A stretch of DNA of 64,000 nt from Ancylomarina sp. 16SWW S1-10-2 (GTDB taxonomy: Bacteria; Bacteroidota; Bacteroidia; Bacteroidales; Marinifilaceae): NCBI RefSeq assembly GCF_009669305.1, contig NZ_SADB01000019.1, forward strand, positions 2,972 through 66,971, read 5' to 3'. Of this stretch, positions 1 to 7,247 are shown in pieces. The position numbers were made by a program, and so were the translations under genes. The notes under the pieces are model-generated. The model was not told where the DNA came from. It saw only the letters and a list, made by a program, of their open reading frames with translations, and searched no databases. Positions within the stretch are counted from its first letter, which is position 1; each line of letters begins with the position of its first letter.

Positions 1-595
1 TAAATAGTGTAGGAGAGTAACGTCCCCATGATGGTGTGTTGTTGGCCGAAGCGCTATAGGGTTTCGAGACTTTGAGACCATCGATAAAGGTTTGCGATTC
101 GCTGCTGTTTCCCCCTCTAATAAAGAGTTCCCCACTTTCGCCCACGGTACTTGTTCCGGGTAAGGCATTAAATGCTGCAATATAGCTGCCTGCAGCTCCC
201 GCTGTGGTGAGAACATCCATGGTTTTTAGTGCGCTTATCTTGCTGTTGTCCCCAGCGCTGAAGGTTCCGGCCGTAATCATCACTGCATTCAATGTATTCA
301 CTGACTCTTTAAGTTGAATTTGCAAATTTTGCATGTCGTCTACCTTTTTACTGAGCTTGGTTGAGATAAATCCAATGCAGGATGCAACTAATGTTTGATT
401 GCCCATTGCTTTACTTCTGAAACGAAAGGCACCATCTATATCTGAGGAAGCCCCATCGTATGTTTTCTCAATATAAACATTGGCACCAGGAATCGGGTTC
501 CCCTTTTTATCGTACACCTTACCACCGATGAGGCTTTGAGCAGATAAAAATTGTGTTGTAAGAAGGATACCGAATATTAGAATGATTCGTAACAT
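1..595 (-). CDS. TonB-dependent receptor, N-terminal part, cut by the window edge
   Basis: The reverse-strand frame opens with an ATG at 595 and runs off the window with no stop, about 198 codons. It starts with a Sec signal peptide (MLRIILIFGILLTTQFLSAQ), followed by a carboxypeptidase-regulatory-like beta-sandwich (residues about 20-105, with VYDKKGNPIPGANVYIEKT). The start of a TonB plug domain follows (MDVLTTAGAAGSYIAAFNALPGT and then GELFIRGGNSSESQTFIDG). This is the standard N-terminal order of SusC-like and siderophore-type outer-membrane receptors in Bacteroidota. The substrate cannot be told because the barrel is missing. The gene is visibly richer in G+C than the cassette genes to its right. 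Confidence 0.9.
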   Translation of the reverse strand, partial: MLRIILIFGILLTTQFLSAQSLIGGKVYDKKGNPIPGANVYIEKTYDGASSDIDGAFRFRSKAMGNQTLVASCIGFISTKLSKKVDDMQNLQIQLKESVNTLNAVMITAGTFSAGDNSKISALKTMDVLTTAGAAGSYIAAFNALPGTSTVGESGELFIRGGNSSESQTFIDGLKVSKPYSASANNTPSWGRYSPTLF

Positions 596-1056
596 GAGAT
601 GTAAGTATTAATGATTAACACTTACAAAATTGTATTATGGATAGATGATTTAAAAAGAATTGTTACTGACTTGTTGAGTTGAGGAGTTGAATTGTAATTA
701 GTGTGTGGGGCGTTTTTTTTAATATATGATTTATTCTCCGCATTTTTTCACACTTGCAGGTAAGCGGCTAGCTAATTTGCGTGGGCGTACAACCAGAGGG
801 AGTAATATAACTAATTGTGCACTAGCAAGGGACTGCTTGTGCAGAATACGAGACCGATAATAATCGGGAACAAGCTCGCACTTGCGTGGAGAACTATTCT
901 AAATCCAAAACAAAAAAAAAGCTGTAGATCAATCTACAACTTTATATTATTTTTGAAATCACTGCATTTAAAGGGCTTCATATTGCAAGATTCCCTTTCC
1001 TAAAAGTTCCGCAAGCTAGACCATTCCCCATAAAGGAGCAATTCTGTCATCGGTTA
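596..1056. other. Non-coding stretch between the TonB receptor and the cassette-like region
   Basis: No convincing gene is present. The part around 760-900 is richer in G+C than its surroundings and reads like a remnant of something larger, but I cannot assign it. A terminator-like hairpin (separate entry) lies inside. The 62-codon open frame starting at 815 crosses that hairpin and its A-tract and has no family resemblance, so I treat it as spurious. Confidence 0.5.
912..937 (-). terminator. Rho-independent terminator for leftward transcription
   Basis: A 7-bp stem (TGTAGAT / ATCTACA, 2-nt loop) is followed on the minus strand by nine T residues. It would end transcripts coming from the two minus-strand cassette-like genes before they reach the TonB receptor. 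Confidence 0.6.
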
Positions 1057-1116
1057 CGTCAACCTACCGTTCATGTTGGGCAGTACCTGCCACACGAACG
1101 CTTAGTTGTTGTATGC
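1057..1116 (-). repeat. attC-like imperfect palindrome, site C (downstream of the HEPN-like gene)
   Basis: On the minus strand this reads GCATACAAC, a short spacer, an imperfect stem (CGTTCGTGTGGCAG against CTGCCCAACATGAACG, 3-nt loop), then GTTGACG. The outer AAC...GTT pair and the unequal spacers on the two arms are the layout of an integron attC site of about 60 bp. The left core GCATACAAC is the exact complement of GTTGTATGC at the other end of the adjacent gene unit. The attC identity is inference; the palindrome itself is visible. Confidence 0.55.
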
Positions 1117-1126
1117 TGGCTTTTCT

Positions 1127-1921
1127 TCATTCTTCCTCTATCTCAACGAAATCTTTCTCAATACTATTAAAAACATTTATTGTTGCGCTTATTGCTTTAA
1201 ACAAATCAAAGCTTAACATCTCACTGAAAACTTCTGAATACCTATTTAATTCATCCTTTGATTTAGTCTTTAGATGAATCATGTTTTTTCTGTGATTATA
1301 TAATTCATTGATAACTTCTAAATTTTCACGTCTTGTTTCCCAGAAATCATTTTGTTTTATAGCTAACGGCACTACAGATTCTAATTTTTCCTTAAATGAA
1401 ATACCATTCTCAATCTTCTTCTGATTGTAATTTGTCTTACCGTGTTTATTTTCTTTTGTATAAGAAAAATTAGTAGGTATTATTTGATTCATAAAACTTT
1501 CTAATGCACTAACAAGCATTATAACACTACTAGTAACTGCCTTAATATAACTTGTGTAACTCTGATTTGTACAACCGTAGCTAAAATCCAAGATAAATAA
1601 GTTTGTATCATTACCACGTTTGCCAAATCTGATAAATTCATCTGATTTAATTTTTTGCGAAACCTCAAAAAATTCTAAAGAAGATGTTAAGAATAAATGA
1701 GTAGGGCTAGGTAGGACTGATATGAATTGTTTTTCATCATGCTTTATTCCTAACATTTGATATACTCGTTCTTTCTCTCCTTCATGTTTAGCTATAACAA
1801 TGAAATTATTTGATTTGTTGTGATTGGAATTATCGTTATTTGCTAATTCGGATGGGGATATTTTAGCCAAAGATTCTTCTGTTATTATTGGATCTGCATG
1901 TGGTGGAATTTTTATTTTCAT
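1127..1921 (-). CDS. HEPN-like protein of unknown function, possible defence or toxin RNase
   Basis: This 264-residue predicted soluble protein has no recognisable overall family. Residues about 125-260 are helical. They contain a hydrophobic helix with LVSALESFMNQ (136-146), typical of HEPN helix 1, and an Rx4H motif (RKNMIH, R211 and H216), the signature of HEPN ribonucleases. HEPN proteins act as toxins, abortive-infection RNases or Cas-associated nucleases, so an RNase role is a reasonable inference but unproven. The N-terminal 100 residues are unassigned. The gene is AT-rich, stands alone between two palindromic sites, and is on the same strand as its larger neighbour, as expected for a captured cassette. 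Confidence 0.7.
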   Translation of the reverse strand: MKIKIPPHADPIITEESLAKISPSELANNDNSNHNKSNNFIVIAKHEGEKERVYQMLGIKHDEKQFISVLPSPTHLFLTSSLEFFEVSQKIKSDEFIRFGKRGNDTNLFILDFSYGCTNQSYTSYIKAVTSSVIMLVSALESFMNQIIPTNFSYTKENKHGKTNYNQKKIENGISFKEKLESVVPLAIKQNDFWETRRENLEVINELYNHRKNMIHLKTKSKDELNRYSEVFSEMLSFDLFKAISATINVFNSIEKDFVEIEEE

Positions 1922-1948
1922 TTTGATATTCTATGTTTATTTAAGCTT

Positions 1949-2084
1949 GCATACAACGTTTCGTGTATAATTTCGGAAGGGATTGCGGATTTCAAACCTG
2001 TCAGTTTACCCACTAAATTTGATGCGGGTGATAATGCTTGAAAACCTCTAAAACCCTTATAAATTATACATATTGTTGGGGGTA
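1949..2084 (-). repeat. attC-like imperfect palindrome, site B (between the two cassette-like genes)
   Basis: The minus strand starts TACCCCCAAC and ends GTTGTATGC. Inside, TGTATAATTT pairs with AAATTATACA at 10 of 10 positions. A further AGGG/CCCT pair follows, with a 4-nt spacer on one arm and 6 nt on the other, and a loop of roughly 70 nt. This is the size and shape of the long attC sites (for example the Vibrio repeats). Its left core pairs with the start of the 517-residue gene unit, and its right core belongs to the next unit. No gene fits in this spacer. Confidence 0.6.
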
Positions 2085-2085
2085 G

Positions 2086-3639
2086 TTAATGACTCTTAAC
2101 CCTAGGGATTCTGATATTCAACTTATTGAGAAAATACTCAATCCATGAATTACACCATTCACTATTCGCTCCATATAAAGTCAAAATAATTCCTATTAAC
2201 GCAATTATCAAAAGGATCTTTTGCAATCTCATACTAGCCCTTAATGAATTATCCTCTACAATATGAGAGTGAAGTTCTAAAATCTCTTCGTACGATTTTT
2301 TAATATCGCTACTTGTGCCTTCTGTGAGTTGTACCAATGATTCTTTAAATTCGTATGGTTTAACCTCTTTATCCCATGGTGAATTGTGGGAATCAGGAAC
2401 TTCAAATTTATTAAGTATATATTTAAAAGTATCAGCAGTAAAATCTTTCCTTATATTCTCAAAACTTATCCAATTTAATGTTAGGTTATTTTTAAGACTT
2501 ATTACCTTTCTTAAAAATAATGAGATTTTATTTTTTCTAAAATACTTAAAAGTTCTTTTTCTCAATTCTACAATATCTTGTTTTCTCAAACAAGAGAGGT
2601 TTATTAAAATCCAATAAGAAGCAATAGCTTGCATATAGTTTTTAGATAAAAATGAAATATGGTTGAATGGCTCTTTTTCAACATCAGTATTATTTGGAAT
2701 AAATATTTCTAGACCGAAAGAGGTTTTTCTAGAATAATCAACATTTGTCAAAGACAATATTACGTTTGAACCTGAATACAAATTGGGTCTTGAAATATTT
2801 AATTTGTCAAATATTTCATTTTGATAACTTTTAAATTCATTGGGTTCATATTCAAATGAAGTTATTCGTGGAAATAAAATCTCATTATTGAGATTAAAAA
2901 CTCCAAGATTCAAATTTGAAATTACCTCAGTTTTGAATTGAAATGATATTTCATTAAATAATGCTTCTATCCAATATTCTGAATTTTTATATTTATTTCC
3001 GATAGACGAAATCAACTGTTTGGTCTTGATTATTTGTTTTATGGATTTAAAATTAATCTCTGACTCGGAAGTGATTTCTTCATTAATGGATTGTCTAAAT
3101 AGGCTATGGAATTTATCAGATGGAGTAATGGTATATGTCATTACAAGATGTGATTTAGCTCCTTTAACATATCCATATGAAATACCGTCGATCAAATCTA
3201 GCTCTTCATTCCCTTTTGTGTCATTGTGATATAGGTGTCCAAACGAAATTGTGTTATAATCTGAATCAAACTTTTTAAATGCCTTACTAATATCTATATT
3301 TGGATCTATAGAAAACTCCCTCCCTTTATATTTAGAGGTTATTTTGATTAATCTATTTTCTAATTTTTTGTAATCTTCCAACTCAACACAGTCCAGGAAT
3401 GTTATACTATGAACATTGAAGTTCGGGTTCTTTGGGATTTTAGATTTATGACGTTTTGAAACTTGGTTCATATTTCTAAAAATAATATGACTTTTAAGAA
3501 AGTTGTTTCTATCTAATTTAAGTTTCTTAAAGAGGGAATTATTATATAAGGCTAATAAAACATTTGAGCAGATTTTATTAATCTTTTGACTAAAACATCG
3601 TTTTTCAAACTTGGATTTATATGTGAAATTATAGTTCAT
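2086..3639 (-). CDS. Unknown 517-residue protein with a C-terminal membrane anchor
   Basis: I do not recognise this protein. It is basic at the N-terminus (residues 1-70), has a long mixed alpha/beta middle without obvious catalytic motifs, and ends with one strongly hydrophobic segment (about 474-490, ILLIIALIGIILTLY) and a 27-residue polar tail, so it is probably tail-anchored in the inner membrane. Codon use is very AT-rich. It sits alone between GTTGGGGGTA (just after its stop) and TACCCCCAAC (30 nt before its start), the same cassette layout as the neighbouring HEPN-like gene. A defence role is only suggested by context. Confidence 0.7.
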   Translation of the reverse strand: MNYNFTYKSKFEKRCFSQKINKICSNVLLALYNNSLFKKLKLDRNNFLKSHIIFRNMNQVSKRHKSKIPKNPNFNVHSITFLDCVELEDYKKLENRLIKITSKYKGREFSIDPNIDISKAFKKFDSDYNTISFGHLYHNDTKGNEELDLIDGISYGYVKGAKSHLVMTYTITPSDKFHSLFRQSINEEITSESEINFKSIKQIIKTKQLISSIGNKYKNSEYWIEALFNEISFQFKTEVISNLNLGVFNLNNEILFPRITSFEYEPNEFKSYQNEIFDKLNISRPNLYSGSNVILSLTNVDYSRKTSFGLEIFIPNNTDVEKEPFNHISFLSKNYMQAIASYWILINLSCLRKQDIVELRKRTFKYFRKNKISLFLRKVISLKNNLTLNWISFENIRKDFTADTFKYILNKFEVPDSHNSPWDKEVKPYEFKESLVQLTEGTSSDIKKSYEEILELHSHIVEDNSLRASMRLQKILLIIALIGIILTLYGANSEWCNSWIEYFLNKLNIRIPRVKSH

Positions 3640-3668
3640 AATTTAATAATCGTAGTTCTCTATTTAAT

Positions 3669-3746
3669 TACCCCCAACGATTGTGTAAGTGAATGTCATT
3701 TATATCTCTTTTATCCATATCAAAACATACACTTACACAGTTGATC
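3669..3746 (-). repeat. attC-like imperfect palindrome, site A (upstream of the 517-residue gene)
   Basis: The arms at 3675-3695 and 3726-3743 match as CAAC, then TGTGTAAGTG(t/a)ATG, with three extra bases (GAT) on one arm only. The loop is about 30 nt. One-sided extra bases in an otherwise paired stem are the hallmark of folded attC sites. The end facing the gene (TACCCCCAAC, 3669-3678) is the exact complement of GTTGGGGGTA at 2075-2084. Confidence 0.6.
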
Positions 3747-3825
3747 TGGTTGTGTAAATGTATAAAATATATTTGCTGTCGTCAATACAATCAGCATTGT
3801 GTTTAGTCCTAAATTAGATTATTAA

Positions 3826-3856
3826 AAGAAAAGAGCCTCACATTCTGTGAGCCCCT
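3826..3856 (-). terminator. Terminator after the DUF6261 gene
   Basis: A hairpin with a CTCACA/TGTGAG core and a 3-nt loop is followed on the minus strand by a T-rich run (CTCTTTTCTTTT). It lies 16-46 nt beyond the DUF6261 stop codon. Confidence 0.6.
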
Positions 3857-3871
3857 TTGTTTTAATTAAGC

Positions 3872-4600
3872 TTATACGACTTCGGTATCAGGCTCGTTTG
3901 TAGTGCGACGGCGTTTTACCAGTTCGTTATTTGTATCGATTAGCTCGGCAATGGTGTGGGCAATGTCTGCGTAAGTTGCTGGGTTTACCTTTGCCATGGT
4001 ATTCAAATAGCCCACTAAGCTTGTGTTAATCTCTACGATAGCTTCTTTCTTCAACTTACTGGCAGAAGCCAAGTCGTTCTTCACACCTTCATCTTCGGCC
4101 TGTTGCAGGGCTAGATTTTCAAAATCTTGTTGAGCCGTAGTTAAAATTGTAATTGTTTCTGGCACACCTTGCAATAGTGCCGCAGCTGCTACAACATTGG
4201 GTTTGATTAAATCGTTGAGTAAGGATTCAACATTTGCTGATTCCTCAGCGTAATCCTCATTCTGTATGCTCAAACCATATTGCGCCAATACATTCTCTAC
4301 CAGCACGGCAGCATTTTGCATGTCGACAATAGGAATATACGTATAGCCCTCTATCAACTTAAACAGGGCTCTAATTGCCATATCGCGATCATGGTCCTTT
4401 TCTGCCATCTGAGAATAGGCTTTCAAACGTTTCAACGCCTCAATCATTAAGGTGTTTGTCGCATTGGCACTATTAATTAGAGGCGTTAAATAAAGGTCCG
4501 CACTCCAATCATTTTTTGCAAACGCTTTGAGAATAAGCGTTAATAATGCACTAATGTCGCCATTGCGACTACTCGGGGTAATTTTTTTAATTAATACCAT
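3872..4600 (-). CDS. DUF6261 family protein
   Basis: This 242-residue, entirely alpha-helical protein has no signal peptide. It opens with MVLIKKITPSSRNGDISALL and is rich in Ala and Leu with an acidic C-terminal half. It matches my recollection of the DUF6261 family, which is restricted to Bacteroidota and often found in variable copy number; the function is unknown. The gene is clearly richer in G+C than both the cassette-like genes on its left and the repeat block immediately upstream. That block of 42-bp tandem repeats begins 54 nt before the start codon and may be part of its control region. Confidence 0.7.
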   Translation of the reverse strand: MVLIKKITPSSRNGDISALLTLILKAFAKNDWSADLYLTPLINSANATNTLMIEALKRLKAYSQMAEKDHDRDMAIRALFKLIEGYTYIPIVDMQNAAVLVENVLAQYGLSIQNEDYAEESANVESLLNDLIKPNVVAAAALLQGVPETITILTTAQQDFENLALQQAEDEGVKNDLASASKLKKEAIVEINTSLVGYLNTMAKVNPATYADIAHTIAELIDTNNELVKRRRTTNEPDTEVV

Positions 4601-4653
4601 AACTTTTCTTTTTTAAGGATAAGTATTTATTGATTATTCAAAATGTGATTTTT

Positions 4654-4863
4654 TGCTTTGTCACTATTTATATTGGGCAAAAAATCATTTTTACGTGCTT
4701 TATCGGTATTGATATTGAGAGAAAAATCAATTTTTTATGCTTTGTCAGTATTGATATGGCTTGTAAAATCAATTTTATGAGCTTTGTCAATACTGGTATT
4801 GATCAAAAAAACATTTTTTCAGCCTTTATAAATATTGGTATTGATCAAAAGGCTATTTTTCTG
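4654..4863. repeat. Five degenerate 42-bp tandem repeats upstream of DUF6261
   Basis: Units begin at 4654, 4696, 4738, 4780 and 4822, each close to GCTTTGTCAGTATTGATATT followed by an A-rich stretch and CAATTTT. A sixth, decayed unit may follow. The period is exactly 42 bp throughout. The better units hold a palindrome (CAATAC..GTATTG), so on the minus strand they look like a row of binding sites upstream of the DUF6261 start. The plus strand stays open across the whole array (14-residue repeats), because 42 is a multiple of three. Confidence 0.75.
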
Positions 4864-4896
4864 AAGTTAATATCTGTGTCAATACCATGTTGTTAG

Positions 4897-5256
4897 CTGT
4901 GTTGTTTTATTAAAGTTTAATAAAGTTAGTGATTAATAATATTAAACAAAAGAATATGTGGGAGAATTAATTCTCGTGTTTTATTAAAGGAGGGAGAGGA
5001 TTAAAAAACCGTGTGGAGCTTATTTCGATGCGACTTATTCACCTTATATATTTAAGATTATTAAAATAAAGCGAGACTATTCAGTTAATATATGGATGTG
5101 ATTTATCGCATTAAAGGGGGATGCTTGAGTTCCGTTGACTATCGGTACAGGATGAGGTTCAATAATGCCTTTCACCTTTGCGTATTTTGCGAAAAAACGT
5201 TGTGCTCTTTGCGTGAAAAAATCTGCGGGAGAAATTCTTTTTTGAAAACAGAACAC
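4897..5256. other. Non-coding stretch with three TTTGCG copies
   Basis: No supported gene. At 5177-5213 there are three copies of TTTGCG in A/T-rich context (spaced 9 and 22 nt), a pattern I associate with interspersed intergenic elements of many Bacteroidota genomes. The rest is AT-rich without visible promoter or RNA structure. Confidence 0.4.
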
Positions 5257-5290
5257 AAAAAAGCTCGACTTGTGGGTCGAGCTTTCATAG
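5257..5290 (-). terminator. Terminator after aroA
   Basis: A 9-bp GC-rich stem (AAGCTCGAC / GTCGAGCTT, 6-nt loop) is followed by six T residues on the minus strand, just beyond the aroA stop. Confidence 0.85.
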
Positions 5291-5304
5291 TATAATTGGG
5301 TATG

Positions 5305-6531
5305 TTAGTTTTCTTCAATTTTGAATCCGACCTCTTTTAGTTGTTCCCAAAAGTTAGGGTACGATTTATTTACGACCATTGGGTCTGCAATTTGAATCTC
5401 AGGACGAAGCATTGCAATTGGAGCAAAAGCCATTGCCATTCTATGGTCATGATAGGTTTCAATGATAATATGATCACTTTCATCTTCCATATCACCATCC
5501 CAAGCGAGTTCTCCTTTCTTAGGTTCATATAAGATGTAACCTAATTTTGCTAACTCTTTAATAAGAGCATAAATTCGGTCGGTTTCTTTTATTTTTAGAG
5601 TTTCTAAACCTTTAAAGTGGAAAGGAATATTTTTTAGTGCTGCAACAACAGCAAAAGTTTGAGCTAAATCGGGCATTTCATTAAAATCGAAAACCAGTTT
5701 GTTGCAAACCTCATTGCTTTGTTCAATATACATGCCTTTATTAGAGAAATTGGTTTTTACACCAAGTTTGCTAAATACGTCCACAAGACCGGAGTCACCT
5801 TGAAAGCTGTTCTTTTTTAATCCATCTAGAAATAGCTTTCCTTTTGGAGCCAAAGCCATAAAAGCATACCAATACGAAGCGCTCGACCAATCACCTTCTA
5901 CCGTATAAGGCATAACTTTATAAGTCTGGTTTGCTACGTAAATTTCATTGCCTTTAAATTGGGATTGAATTCCAAATTCCGCCATAATATTAAGAGTCAT
6001 TTGAATATACGAACGAGATACAATTTTACCTTGTAATTTAATGCGAAGCCCATTTTCAAGGGTGGGGGCAATAAGTAAAAGAGCCGAAATGTATTGTGAG
6101 CTTGTGTCTCCAGCTAACTCAACTTCTTTGCCAGTAATATTCGATCCCATTATTTTTAAAGGAGGATAACCTTCTTTTTCCAAATATGTAATTTGTGCGC
6201 CCAATGCGTTTAATGCATCAACTAATACCGATATAGGGCGTTCTTTCATTCTATCAGAGCCTGTAAGTGTCCATTCGCCTAAAATCTTAGCTAGATATGC
6301 TGTTAGGAATCGCATACTTGTACCGGCATGACCTATATCAAACACATTTGTGTTCGAGAATAATACCTCTTGCATAACTCTAGAATCATCGCAAGTAGAT
6401 AAGTTCTTGATTGGTTCAAAACTATAACTTAAAGCATTGATAATTTGTACTCGGTTCGAGATACTTTTCGATGGAGGAATAATAATTTTTCCATCTATAT
6501 TTTTTTCTGGCTTTGAAATAGTATAATGCAT
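5305..6531 (-). CDS. aroA: 3-phosphoshikimate 1-carboxyvinyltransferase (EPSP synthase)
   Basis: This enzyme transfers enolpyruvyl from PEP to shikimate-3-phosphate, the sixth step of chorismate synthesis, in the cytoplasm. Visible family marks are the PEP and S3P loop PPSKSISNRVQ (residues 19-29), AGTSMRF (69-75), DTSSQYISALLL, MPDLAQTFAVVAAL with the catalytic Asp, and KETDRI near the C-terminus. Its length of 408 is slightly below the 427 of the E. coli enzyme and normal for Bacteroidota. It reads in the same direction as apt and aroB but is separated from them by a terminator, so it is probably transcribed on its own. Confidence 0.97.
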   Translation of the reverse strand: MHYTISKPEKNIDGKIIIPPSKSISNRVQIINALSYSFEPIKNLSTCDDSRVMQEVLFSNTNVFDIGHAGTSMRFLTAYLAKILGEWTLTGSDRMKERPISVLVDALNALGAQITYLEKEGYPPLKIMGSNITGKEVELAGDTSSQYISALLLIAPTLENGLRIKLQGKIVSRSYIQMTLNIMAEFGIQSQFKGNEIYVANQTYKVMPYTVEGDWSSASYWYAFMALAPKGKLFLDGLKKNSFQGDSGLVDVFSKLGVKTNFSNKGMYIEQSNEVCNKLVFDFNEMPDLAQTFAVVAALKNIPFHFKGLETLKIKETDRIYALIKELAKLGYILYEPKKGELAWDGDMEDESDHIIIETYHDHRMAMAFAPIAMLRPEIQIADPMVVNKSYPNFWEQLKEVGFKIEEN

Positions 6532-6648
6532 GATTTCTGATTATGAGTGAAATCGATAGGGCTAATAAATAAATATCAAATAGTATAATTTGATTAATTA
6601 TATCCTTTAACCTTTATCCTTGAGTTATTTATCCTAAAAGATTGTATG

Positions 6649-6684
6649 AAAAAAAAGCCGTAAGAAAATTGAATTTTCCAACGG
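6649..6684 (-). terminator. Terminator after apt
   Basis: Nested pairing GCCGT/ACGGC and GAAAATT/AATTTTC forms a long hairpin, followed by eight T residues on the minus strand. It separates the aroB-apt unit from aroA. Confidence 0.8.
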
Positions 6685-6715
6685 CCGTATGGTGTAATTC
6701 CTTAATTTCTATAAT

Positions 6716-7246
6716 CTAGAAATGGAAAAGAGAATCAACTTGATATTTAGTATCTAACTTTTCACGTCCATTTAAGAAGTCTAACTCAACCAAAAAGTTA
6801 ACAAATACATTCTTAACATTAAATTTGTTAATCAGGTTGATAGATGCTCTTGCTGTTCCACCTGTTGCTAATAAATCATCATGAAGTAAAATAACATCAT
6901 CTTTATCTAAAGCATCTTGGTGAATAAACATTTCATCTTCTCCATACTCCAAAGAATACTTTTCGGAAAAAGTAGGAGCAGGTAGTTTTCCTGGTTTACG
7001 AACTGGCACAAAACCAGCACCTAATTTATAGGCTAAAACAGTACCTAGAATAAAACCGCGACTTTCAAGGCCTACAATTTTGGTAATTCCTTTGTCTTTA
7101 TACTGATTATATAGAGCTTCTACTAATGTGTTTAGGTGCTTCTTATCCTTCAACATTGTAGTGATATCTTTAAATATGATACCTTTTTTAGGAAAATCAA
7201 TTACATCTCTAATTGAATCTTTCGCTTCTTGAAGTTTTACGTCCAT
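6716..7246 (-). CDS. apt: Adenine phosphoribosyltransferase
   Basis: Apt salvages adenine to AMP using PRPP. The protein has FPKKGIIFKDITTML at the N-terminus, the ESRGFILGTVLAYKLGAGF base-binding region, RKPGKLP, and the PRPP loop VILLHDDLLATGGTA. Two starts are possible: ATG at 7264, overlapping aroB by 17 nt, or ATG at 7246, one nucleotide after the aroB stop. I chose the latter because it gives 176 residues with the usual short N-terminus before the FP(K)KGI motif. Tight spacing implies co-transcription and translational coupling with aroB. Confidence 0.95.
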   Translation of the reverse strand: MDVKLQEAKDSIRDVIDFPKKGIIFKDITTMLKDKKHLNTLVEALYNQYKDKGITKIVGLESRGFILGTVLAYKLGAGFVPVRKPGKLPAPTFSEKYSLEYGEDEMFIHQDALDKDDVILLHDDLLATGGTARASINLINKFNVKNVFVNFLVELDFLNGREKLDTKYQVDSLFHF

Positions 7247-7247
7247 C

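Noticed and set aside
815-1003. 62-codon open frame on the plus strand
   Set aside because: It crosses a terminator hairpin and its A-tract, encodes no recognisable protein and has no start signal.
1949-2084. Miniature transposable element as explanation of the palindrome between the two accessory genes
   Set aside because: The outer ends of this palindrome differ from those of the other two, and each end matches the far end of the adjacent gene unit instead. That favours cassette junctions over one repeated element, though it does not exclude it.
4654-4863. CRISPR array
   Set aside because: The units are contiguous and degenerate, with no unique spacers, no constant repeat and no cas gene.
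4630-4896. 88-codon open frame made of 14-residue repeats
   Set aside because: The openness follows from the 42-bp period of the repeats; the composition (many Ile, Phe and Cys) does not look like a selected protein. Kept as a repeat, not as a gene.
5092-5295. 67-codon open frame on the plus strand
   Set aside because: It runs through the TTTGCG repeats and the aroA terminator; no family resemblance.
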